Assembly: GCA_902763615.1 (NCBI GenBank)
Contig: CACWSX010000027.1
Span: forward strand, 1-35,168
DNA: 35,168 bases
Source of the DNA: an uncultured Prevotellaceae bacterium
GTDB taxonomy: Bacteria; Bacteroidota; Bacteroidia; Bacteroidales; Bacteroidaceae
Direction of reading: 5' to 3'
The notes beneath the pieces are model-generated. The model saw only the letters and a list, made by a program, of their open reading frames with translations, had not been told where the DNA came from and made no database searches. Positions within the stretch are counted from its first letter, which is position 1. Every line of letters begins with the position of its first letter. Made by a program: the position numbers and the translations under genes. Of the stretch, positions 26,390-32,605 are shown one piece after another.

Positions 26390-26701
26390 TTAATACTGTC
26401 GGGCTAACTTAAATTTCTCATCCTGCGGGTAGCCGTAAACGCCGTTGTAGTACTTCTCATTGAAAGTGTCTACCTGGATGGAAATGCCGAGAGGAATGCG
26501 CTCATCACTACCAATCAGAGCGGCGAAGGCCTTGACGTCGTAGTTCTTCGCATTGAGTTCAATCTTCGCCGACTGGGTATAAGTGCCTCTGGGGCCTTCG
26601 TCTTCCCACTCAACGATAAACGGATGAATTTCGTAATGGCCGTTGCGGCCGTCTCCCTCGATCAACGGGAGTTCCTTACATACTTTTGCTTGTACTAACA
26701 T
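26390..26701 (-). CDS. DUF3127-like protein, candidate OB-fold nucleic-acid binder
   Basis: 103 residues. The sequence GDGRNGHYEIHPFIVEWEDE, the later GISIQVDTFNEKYYNGVYG and the overall strand pattern resemble DUF3127 proteins of Bacteroidetes elements, which look like small OB-folds. In an element next to a primase/helicase-like gene, a single-stranded-DNA-binding role is a reasonable guess. It is 20 bases upstream of the 107-aa gene and 33 bases downstream of the 54-aa gene. Confidence 0.7.
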   Translation of the reverse strand: MLVQAKVCKELPLIEGDGRNGHYEIHPFIVEWEDEGPRGTYTQSAKIELNAKNYDVKAFAALIGSDERIPLGISIQVDTFNEKYYNGVYGYPQDEKFKLARQY

Positions 26702-26734
26702 AACTGTAAAATTTTAAACGAATACTATAGTTAA

Positions 26735-26899
26735 CTAAAACTTGAAAATTATTCCTTTGTACACATTCATAGCCTCATGCCTGATTTCCTTGGCCATCAC
26801 GCTGTTGCTCTTGAATGACAGCGCGACGGAAACATTCTTATACCCATACTTTTCTATGAGCAATTTCTTATCTTTGGGATTGACTACTATTTTTTCCAT
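26735..26899 (-). CDS. Small HTH-like putative DNA-binding protein (54 aa)
   Basis: MEKIVVNPKDKKLLIEKYGY is followed by NVSVALSFKSNSVMAKEIR, a pattern seen in tiny putative DNA-binding proteins of Bacteroidales phages and integrative elements (K-x-L-x-x-x-F/Y-G... V-x-x-A-L-x-F/Y... A-x-x-I-R). The ATG at 26899 is preferred over an upstream frame that would read through the repeat array. A -7 box (TAACTTTG, minus strand, 26924-26917) lies 17 bases before it. It could be a regulator or a replication initiator accessory protein. Confidence 0.65.
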   Translation of the reverse strand: MEKIVVNPKDKKLLIEKYGYKNVSVALSFKSNSVMAKEIRHEAMNVYKGIIFKF

Positions 26900-26916
26900 C
26901 TTGTAATTTTTTACCG

Positions 26917-26924
26917 CAAAGTTA
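26917..26924 (-). promoter_or_regulatory. -7 box for the replication-like cassette
   Basis: TAACTTTG on the minus strand matches TAnnTTTG. It lies just downstream of the AGAGT repeat array, so proteins bound to the array could control it. No -33 element at the expected spacing. Confidence 0.5.
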
Positions 26925-26965
26925 GGGACAAAAAAAAAGCGACGGAAGTAATCTTCCATCGCCCA

Positions 26966-27075
26966 AGAGTTTCTCAGAGTATTTCTTGGAGTTTTCAGAG
27001 TTTTTGCCATTTTTCGACAAAAACTCCTAAAAAAAACTGCTTTCTTTTAGAGTTTTTTCAGAGTTTTTTCAGAGT
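26966..27075. repeat. Iteron-like array of AGAGT boxes
   Basis: Seven AGAGT-type boxes (plus strand) start at 26966, 26976, 26988 (GGAGT), 26997, 27049, 27060 and 27071. The last three are spaced exactly 11 bases apart with T-rich spacers; an inverted ACTCC lies at 27023-27027. Three helically phased boxes in AT-rich DNA between a repressor-like gene and a primase-like operon suggest an operator array or a replication origin. The S24 gene stop codon is inside the last box. Confidence 0.65.
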
Positions 27076-27953
27076 TCTTGAAATTCTGCCTCACTCATAG
27101 TCAGCAGCATTGTAGCCTTGTCAGCTAAAGTCTTATAGACCTTAAAACGTTTACCTCTTACCGGGGCTCTTCTCTCTTCCCATTTGCATACGGGTTTTGC
27201 AAAGCTCTCCACCGCCATCGTCTGCATCTCCGCTACCTTAGGCAGATGATGATGGCTTGGCAGCACATTCTTCACCATATCGCAGAACGAACCAAAATCA
27301 TTCTCGTCAAATACCAGTTCGTCCATCATGCTTCTGCATACAGCATACCATTGTCTAGCCACCTTGATTTCCTTTCCGAGAATCTTAATAACACATCGTA
27401 CGCGCTCCACGCTGATGCGAGGCTCCTCCACTAAGTTCGCCTTAGCTTCACTCACCAAACTCCTCATGTTCTTAACAGGAACTCTAGGCAGTGGCTTGCT
27501 TATCTCCGTCACCACACCACAAAGATACACCGAGTCAAGATCCTCATCCAACCTGATGGGCTTATACAGCTCTTTCTCAGCCTCGTTTTGTGACAGTAAC
27601 CAACGCGAGCCGTCATCGTCCTCGTAGTAACACTTTAAAGTACACTCATTGCCGATGGCCACCACAACGATATCTCCATCGTGTGGCTGTTGGCCATACG
27701 TCATCCTCACCCAGTCACCATCCTCGATACCCCTGTCGAGCATAGAATTTCCAATCACTCTTACCATCGACTCCTGATACACCTTAAGGAATGCCTTCGG
27801 CACTAGTGTCATTCCTGGTGGAATCTGTCCCGGATCAACAAGGTGACCTGCATGTACTGACTCATACGCAGGTATCGGCGTATCGCACAAATGAGGTTGC
27901 CAGCCCGCATCCTCCAATATCTTTGTAATCTTTTCTATTTCTTTCTCTGTCAT
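27069..27953 (-). CDS. LexA/UmuD-like S24 peptidase with long C-terminal extension
   Basis: 294 residues from MTEKEIEKITKIL. Residues about 30-130 are an S24 autopeptidase: a candidate cleavage site at Ala35-Gly36 (SVHAGHLVDP), the nucleophile Ser70 in VRVIGNSMLDRGIEDGDWV and the general-base Lys107 in NECTLKCYY. There is no N-terminal HTH, unlike LexA or phage repressors. About 150 further residues follow with helical segments (VKNMRSLVSEAKANL; IKVARQWYAVCRSMMDELVF; KTLADKATMLLTMSEAEFQE) that I do not recognise. It may sense RecA filaments and cut itself (family inference). It lies upstream of the cassette, separated from it by the AGAGT boxes. A longer in-frame start (28178) would cross the upstream terminator. 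Confidence 0.8.
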   Translation of the reverse strand: MTEKEIEKITKILEDAGWQPHLCDTPIPAYESVHAGHLVDPGQIPPGMTLVPKAFLKVYQESMVRVIGNSMLDRGIEDGDWVRMTYGQQPHDGDIVVVAIGNECTLKCYYEDDDGSRWLLSQNEAEKELYKPIRLDEDLDSVYLCGVVTEISKPLPRVPVKNMRSLVSEAKANLVEEPRISVERVRCVIKILGKEIKVARQWYAVCRSMMDELVFDENDFGSFCDMVKNVLPSHHHLPKVAEMQTMAVESFAKPVCKWEERRAPVRGKRFKVYKTLADKATMLLTMSEAEFQEL

Positions 27954-28046
27954 AATGATTATTATTACTATATTTATGCTGCAAAATTTAATGTACACAA
28001 CAACACTTACATCATTCACCTTCAAGAGAAGCACAAACTCCCCCCC

Positions 28047-28083
28047 AAAAAACAGCCCCGCTGCCATAAAAACAGCGAGGCTT
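28047..28083 (-). terminator. Terminator of the hicAB operon
   Basis: AGCCCCGCTG (28054-28063) pairs with CAGCGAGGCT (28073-28082) with one mismatch; read on the minus strand the hairpin is followed by TTTTTT (28052-28047). It separates hicAB from the S24 gene. Confidence 0.65.
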
Positions 28084-28122
28084 GATATCAGAAAGGACAC
28101 GGAAGTGCCTGCCCCCTTCGTG

Positions 28123-28473
28123 TCACAATATCGCCGCAGTCTTGATTCTTTTCTCCAAGGTGTCTTTGATATAGGCATTGATAGTTAATCCTGCCTGACG
28201 GGCCAACATCGCAACCTGTCGATGAATGGATGGTGACAGACGTACATTCAGGACTCCCGTATAACTCTTATCAGGCTCAATACCTTCGTCTTCGCAATAA
28301 GCCAGATAATCGTCGACAGCCTCATGAAAAGCTTCTGTAAGCTCTTTCACGCTTTCGCCTTCAAAGTTTACCAAACCATTGATGCCTTCAATCTTACCGA
28401 AAAACACCTGATCCTTCTCGCTATAGGCTACAGAGCCTAAATAGCCTTTATAAGTCATTGTATTCATAATCAA
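28123..28473 (-). CDS. hicB: HicB-family antitoxin
   Basis: 116 residues. The N-terminal HicB fold has YKGYLGSVAYSEKDQVFFGK, then EGINGLVNFEGESVKELTEA and DDYLAYCEDEG. The C-terminal ribbon-helix-helix DNA-binding part is GVLNVRLSPSIHRQVAMLAR, then AGLTINAYIKDTLEKRI. HicB neutralises HicA and represses the operon. It overlaps hicA by 4 bases (ATGA); a second ATG two codons in would remove the overlap. The palindrome upstream of hicA is the likely binding site. Confidence 0.92.
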   Translation of the reverse strand: MIMNTMTYKGYLGSVAYSEKDQVFFGKIEGINGLVNFEGESVKELTEAFHEAVDDYLAYCEDEGIEPDKSYTGVLNVRLSPSIHRQVAMLARQAGLTINAYIKDTLEKRIKTAAIL

Positions 28474-28736
28474 TCCTCTTCTTTTATAAAACCTGCCTCT
28501 TTCAAATCTTCTAATACCTGCTTCATAGCATATTCCTTTACGATATTACCTGGGTGTGGCTTATGGAGCATGATGGGGCGCTTGGCACCGTTCTTGAATA
28601 TCAGACGGGATCCAGAGGTCTTCCCTTTATTGCTCTTTTCGTAGCCAAATCCTTCCAATAATCGTTGCATCTCATCGAAAGTAAAATCCGATGGCATTTT
28701 CAGAAAACGGTTTCTTAATTTCTCTTTTGTACCCAT
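28470..28736 (-). CDS. hicA: HicA-family toxin (GSR variant)
   Basis: 88 residues from MGTKEKLRNRFLKMPSDFTF. HicA toxins are small dsRBD-fold proteins that cleave mRNA. The family core is visible as MQRLLEGFGYEKSNKGKTSG, SRLIFKNG, then LHKPHPGNIVKEYAMKQVLE. In classical HicA a His follows the Gly-Ser (GSH) and is catalytic; here it is Arg (GSR), with HKPHPG further on, as I recall for a Bacteroidetes subgroup. Start 28736 is chosen because the longer frame (28787) would run through the promoter and operator. First gene of the operon. Confidence 0.9.
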   Translation of the reverse strand: MGTKEKLRNRFLKMPSDFTFDEMQRLLEGFGYEKSNKGKTSGSRLIFKNGAKRPIMLHKPHPGNIVKEYAMKQVLEDLKEAGFIKEED

Positions 28737-28756
28737 TTGTAACTGAAATTTGGGTG

Positions 28757-28789
28757 CAAATGTAACTATTATTTGGTTACCAACCAAAT
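28757..28789 (-). promoter_or_regulatory. hicAB promoter with overlapping palindromic operator
   Basis: On the minus strand TTTG (28788-28785), 20 bases, then TACATTTG (28764-28757) form a consensus promoter. A perfect palindrome, ATTTGGTT-acc-AACCAAAT (28771-28789), covers the -33 element. A dimeric HicB bound there would block RNA polymerase, giving autorepression (inference). Confidence 0.75.
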
Positions 28790-29060
28790 TATTTCATAAC
28801 TTTTTTATTTTTTCCTTGCTTTTTGAACAGATGCTGGGATACACATTTCCGATCATTTTGCTGACGTCCGCAAAATGATAGCCATGTCAAAACAAGGACA
28901 GAATATTTTGTGACAGTCACAGATTATCTGACCCCTCTATTGTGTCATTGATAAATGATCAGTAGAACCGACCCCATGATCCTCAAGAACCAATCCACCG
29001 TTTACATTCTCCATCTCTTCCATTGTGAGAGCGCGTGCGCTCATAAAAAATTGCCATGAA
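28790..29060. other. Gene-free region with two palindromes
   Basis: No convincing gene here. ATCATTTTGC (28852-28861) and GCAAAATGAT (28870-28879) form a 10-bp perfect stem with an 8-base loop. TGTGACAGTCACA (28909-28921) is a 13-base palindrome. The rest is AT-rich or unremarkable. It marks the left border of the AT-rich protease region. Confidence 0.6.
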
Positions 29061-29147
29061 AACAGGCACCCATACCCAGGTGCCATACCCAGGTGTCCCC
29101 ATGGCTGGTTGGGGACGGTTCTTCCGTTATAACAAAAGAACCGTCCC
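29061..29147. repeat. REP-like palindromic element with GGGAC arms
   Basis: Two head-to-tail copies of CCATACCCAGGTG (29070-29082, 29083-29095) run into GTCCCC, followed by a 12-bp perfect inverted repeat, GGGACGGTTCTT (29112-29123) and AAGAACCGTCCC (29136-29147). Shared GGGGAC/GTCCCC and GGTATG cores link it to the elements at 34157 and 35001. Such palindromes are often mobilised by RAYT-type transposases; none is present here. Confidence 0.65.
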
Positions 29148-29167
29148 TTCTATGTTGCATTTCCACC

Positions 29168-29635
29168 CTATTTAACCTTCACGAAATACTTGGTAGGATC
29201 CATTACATAATACATCCCGCAATCCGGTAGGAGTACAAGTTGTTCGCCTTCTACTGAACAGAGGAAACGTGTTTCTTCTATACTCAATGGAAAATCAATA
29301 TGTCCAGTGAGTTTATTCTCAGTAGAAGTCCAGTCGTCCTCAAAGATCACGTTATTAGATACTTTATGATAGTTTTCCGTACCGACGCCGTACTCACATA
29401 TCACATTCTTTTCTGCGTCAAACTCTATATAAATTCCACTTGTAGAAAAGTCCTTATCCCCTTCACGCACAAGCTGCCACTTGCCTATGAGAGCCTTTGC
29501 AACTTCATCTGCTATAGTGTTCGTTTTCGTTATTTCATCCACAATCTGTAGGTCCTCCTTATCAGACAAGTCGTCACTAGAGCAGGACAAAAAAGCTACA
29601 GCAAATAATGCAAAAACAAATTTTTCTAATTTCAT
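29168..29635 (-). CDS. Lipocalin-like lipoprotein
   Basis: 155 residues from MKLEKFVF, with lipobox AFLSC (about Cys18) and an Asp/Ser-rich linker that may favour surface export. The mature domain begins ALIGKWQLVREGD, typical of lipocalin-like Bacteroidetes lipoproteins, with following beta strands (GIYIEFDAEKNVICEYG; LTGHIDFPLSIEETRFLC). An AGGAGG sequence 8 bases before this ATG supports the start; a TTG two codons upstream is less likely. It lies downstream of the M4 protease on the same strand with its own -7 box. A role as ligand binder or protease-associated factor is speculative. Confidence 0.75.
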   Translation of the reverse strand: MKLEKFVFALFAVAFLSCSSDDLSDKEDLQIVDEITKTNTIADEVAKALIGKWQLVREGDKDFSTSGIYIEFDAEKNVICEYGVGTENYHKVSNNVIFEDDWTSTENKLTGHIDFPLSIEETRFLCSVEGEQLVLLPDCGMYYVMDPTKYFVKVK

Positions 29636-29643
29636 ATTCAAAA

Positions 29644-29674
29644 CCTCCTATTGATTTAAATGAGTACAAATATA
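29644..29674 (-). promoter_or_regulatory. -7 box and strong Shine-Dalgarno of the lipocalin-like gene
   Basis: On the minus strand TATATTTG (29674-29667) matches TAnnTTTG and AGGAGG (29649-29644) lies 8 bases before the ATG. A clear Shine-Dalgarno is unusual here; most genes in the window lack one. Confidence 0.6.
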
Positions 29675-29737
29675 ATTATTATTGTTTAAAACATATTTAC
29701 CACATGCGATTATTTAACAAGATTTAATCCATCACAA

Positions 29738-32149
29738 TTATTTAACAAACACCTTGCATGACGTTTCTATCCCGTTAACAATTGCCTTTATAACATATGC
29801 GTCCCTTGACCAACCCGTCGTATTAATAAAGGTCTCTTTACAACTCAGGTGATTTGAATAAACTTTCTCGCCTGAAGTAGCATTATAAATATTAACGTCC
29901 CATTCTGGTGAGGTCAACAAATATAACTGACATATAGAAGCATCTTCATAGACCATCTTCAAAGCCAAATTTATTCCTTCCAAGGTAGGCGATGCCATTA
30001 ACTGCGGAATTGGAATTTCGCTTTCTGGATGTGCCCTAACAATTAATCTTATCATTTTACATCCATTTGAGCCAGTAATAAGTAAATTCTGAACAGACGA
30101 ACTGTATGAGAAAGACAACTTTATAGTATCTCCCATTTTAAGCCAAGAGTTTAATATGGCTCCAGAATGAGAAATAGTCATTCCTTCAAACAATGAAGAT
30201 TTTAGATATACAAAACATACAGGGTTTACAGCGATTGTACTACAACTTAATATTGATGACCAAGGAATACTACCATAATTAATCCCGTTATATGTTGTTC
30301 CTTGCTGAGAGAATGTCAAATCAAATGTATTACGGATGTTTTTCGCGACAGTTTTTACAACGACACCACTATTATTCTTAATATGGGCATACAAATCTGT
30401 ATCAAAAATTATTGTACCCATATTAGAAATCGTACACTCATTCGTATTAAAAGGACTAAGAATCATTAATGATTCAACCTCCAAAGAAGAACTCCAATCG
30501 ACAGTATAGCCATTAGGTAAATTCTCAACATAATACAGCGAAGAGTTACATGGTTCCGAATCGCCAACAATGTAGTATCTAGGTAATTCAACACCCACAT
30601 TTACCCACGCTCTATTAATTTGATTTTTTACATCTTCTCCATAGCCTAATGCATCTGCAGCTAAGTAAGAATAACGTGCGGCATCTTCATAGTCAGAGGT
30701 AGGTGTTAGATATACGGTATTCATATAGTAACATATATTAATAGCCTTATTTAAACCTATTCCTGTGACAGGAAGATTAATTCCACCTTCATTTATACCA
30801 TTACACCCTGTTGCTAATATATAGAACCAGTAACAGAAAACTCCAGAATTCGTATGCACACCTCCATAGTCTGTTGAATCAGAAGCATTCACCCACCCTG
30901 TACCATTATAGTATTTACAATTAGGATTCCCCAAATCTCTTATTAATGCTACATCCTCTCCAATTTGCCAGATTTTATATCCATTGTTTGGCTTTTCTTC
31001 ATTCTCAATACAAACCGCAAACACATCACTCATTCCTTCATTTAAAGCACCACTTTCTCCTTGGTAAAATAAACCTGAAGTAGAATATGTTATAGCATGA
31101 GTAAATTCATGGGCAACAACATCAAGAGGAACTAAAGGGATCGTATTGTTTACATCATAAAAACCATATATTACCGAATGATGCGTTTGTGACCAACTCG
31201 CATTATGATAAGGGACATTAACATTTGACACAAGAGCAGCCCCATTATTATCATAACTATTTCTTCCAAATTTATTATTGTAATAATCGTAGGTTGCTTC
31301 TGCTCCCCAATGAGCGTCCAGGCCAGCCCGATCAATGCCAGTCAATCCACTCCACGTATTATCAGGTGAAATAAAGTCAAAGAAAAATGCAAAATTTGTT
31401 TCTACACCATTTCCTCTTGTATAGTCCCTCAGTATATAACTACCTGAATAATATTGTGTTTCAATGGGTCGCTCCCCAGAATACAATGTATTAACTGTTG
31501 TGGACACGTCATATAAAGCAATCCTTTTATCTATTATTTTTCCATCTAGTGCACAAATATAAACCGCAAATTCTTCTCGCTTTGGTTCAATACACTCAAT
31601 CATAAACTTATATACTAAGTATGGAATATTATCCTTTATATATATCATCAACTTACCTTTAGGAGAGTCCGTTGTCCCAGAGTTTTCTTCCCAAGAATAT
31701 TTTGATGCTCGAATAAATGAAATCACGTTTTTCAATGCATTCTTCTCATCTATCTTTGGCGCAACTGATATATTCTCGATGGTTCTAAAATTTCCATTTA
31801 CATTTAATGCCTTGCCTTCTTTTCCATAATGAATCGTACATCTGGTACCTTCAACCTCTATCCCTTTATAATATTCCACATACGACTCATGAAAGCCCCC
31901 AGCAATATCTGTCAATGTATCTTTCAAAACGGCTGAGGACTCCGAGTTAAGATTAAGAATCCTATTAAGCATTACATTTTTCTCTTTAATACCAACATTC
32001 TCCCTTTGGATGCTTTCGTTAGACAGATTCAAATATGTAGGTATTTGCTTGTCTATCGTAAAAACTGTATCGTTAATCCAATTATTCTGGCCATATATAC
32101 ACAAGCTGGAAAGAATAAACAATCCAATAAACAAAACATTTTTCTTCAT
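29738..32149 (-). CDS. Secreted M4-family (thermolysin-like) metalloprotease with type IX-like C-terminal domain
   Basis: 803 residues. A signal peptide ends about CIYG (residue 20). An FTP/PepSY-like propeptide (about 25-215) should be removed on maturation. The catalytic domain has the zinc motif HEFTH (347-351), the third zinc ligand Glu371 in GALNEGMSDVF and the transition-state His432 in GGVHTNSGVF, so all key residues are intact. After about residue 530 come beta-rich regions, and the last 70 residues (WDVNIYNATSGEKVYSNHL ... SCKVFVK) resemble a type A T9SS sorting domain. It is predicted to be exported to the surface and to degrade host or dietary protein. It follows the DUF3244-like gene by 31 bases. 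The DNA is AT-rich relative to the housekeeping genes, suggesting transfer. Confidence 0.9.
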   Translation of the reverse strand: MKKNVLFIGLFILSSLCIYGQNNWINDTVFTIDKQIPTYLNLSNESIQRENVGIKEKNVMLNRILNLNSESSAVLKDTLTDIAGGFHESYVEYYKGIEVEGTRCTIHYGKEGKALNVNGNFRTIENISVAPKIDEKNALKNVISFIRASKYSWEENSGTTDSPKGKLMIYIKDNIPYLVYKFMIECIEPKREEFAVYICALDGKIIDKRIALYDVSTTVNTLYSGERPIETQYYSGSYILRDYTRGNGVETNFAFFFDFISPDNTWSGLTGIDRAGLDAHWGAEATYDYYNNKFGRNSYDNNGAALVSNVNVPYHNASWSQTHHSVIYGFYDVNNTIPLVPLDVVAHEFTHAITYSTSGLFYQGESGALNEGMSDVFAVCIENEEKPNNGYKIWQIGEDVALIRDLGNPNCKYYNGTGWVNASDSTDYGGVHTNSGVFCYWFYILATGCNGINEGGINLPVTGIGLNKAINICYYMNTVYLTPTSDYEDAARYSYLAADALGYGEDVKNQINRAWVNVGVELPRYYIVGDSEPCNSSLYYVENLPNGYTVDWSSSLEVESLMILSPFNTNECTISNMGTIIFDTDLYAHIKNNSGVVVKTVAKNIRNTFDLTFSQQGTTYNGINYGSIPWSSILSCSTIAVNPVCFVYLKSSLFEGMTISHSGAILNSWLKMGDTIKLSFSYSSSVQNLLITGSNGCKMIRLIVRAHPESEIPIPQLMASPTLEGINLALKMVYEDASICQLYLLTSPEWDVNIYNATSGEKVYSNHLSCKETFINTTGWSRDAYVIKAIVNGIETSCKVFVK

Positions 32150-32180
32150 AATATTTTTTTTAGTATTCTTCTTAATTTGT

Positions 32181-32537
32181 TTATAATACAATATATCCTA
32201 TATAATAATAGGTATCAGTAACCAGACGTATTTCGAAACCACCTGAAAAAAACGTGGGCAGAATAATCAGTGTACTACCCACTGGGATGTAGGCACTATA
32301 GACTACTATACCATTTGCATCGCGAAGCTGCAACGTATAATCCACAGGTGTGGCTGGAAGAGTAAGAACGTTGTCGTTCTGAGTAATAATAAGAGGGGCA
32401 TTAGAAGTCTTTGGATTACCTGAATATGCAGGTCCTTCCTTAATAATTTGCATCGTGACATCATTTCCTTGACCGAAGGCCTTACAGAAAATCGCCTCCC
32501 CAAATAACACAAAAAAAACAAAAAGAATCTTTTTCAT
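32181..32537 (-). CDS. Secreted DUF3244-like small protein
   Basis: 118 residues: a signal peptide (MKKILFVFFVLFGEAIFCKA) followed by one beta-sandwich-like domain with NDNVLTLPATPVDYTLQLRD, then ANGIVVYSAYIPVGSTLIIL and a closing YYIGYIVL. This is the layout of DUF3244 proteins, short exported Bacteroidales proteins often next to secreted proteases. It is the first gene of the protease transcript (promoter at 32575-32605). A chaperone- or inhibitor-like role toward the M4 protease is a hypothesis, by analogy with protease/inhibitor pairs in Bacteroides C10 protease loci. Confidence 0.8.
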   Translation of the reverse strand: MKKILFVFFVLFGEAIFCKAFGQGNDVTMQIIKEGPAYSGNPKTSNAPLIITQNDNVLTLPATPVDYTLQLRDANGIVVYSAYIPVGSTLIILPTFFSGGFEIRLVTDTYYYIGYIVL

Positions 32538-32574
32538 AACTTTAAAGTTTTAGTTTTATTTCGATTTATCACTT

Positions 32575-32605
32575 CAAAGTTAATAAAGATAAAAAATTAT
32601 TCAAA
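32575..32605 (-). promoter_or_regulatory. Promoter of the DUF3244-M4 protease operon
   Basis: TTTG (32605-32602), a 19-base spacer and TAACTTTG (32582-32575) on the minus strand fit the consensus. The -33 element overlaps the stop codon of the upstream regulator gene, so regulator and protease genes are tightly packed. Confidence 0.7.

Noticed and set aside
29112-29147. Intrinsic terminator of the lipocalin-like gene
   Set aside because: The stem is strong but lacks a T-tract on either side and shares its core with other palindromes, so a REP-like element is the better reading.
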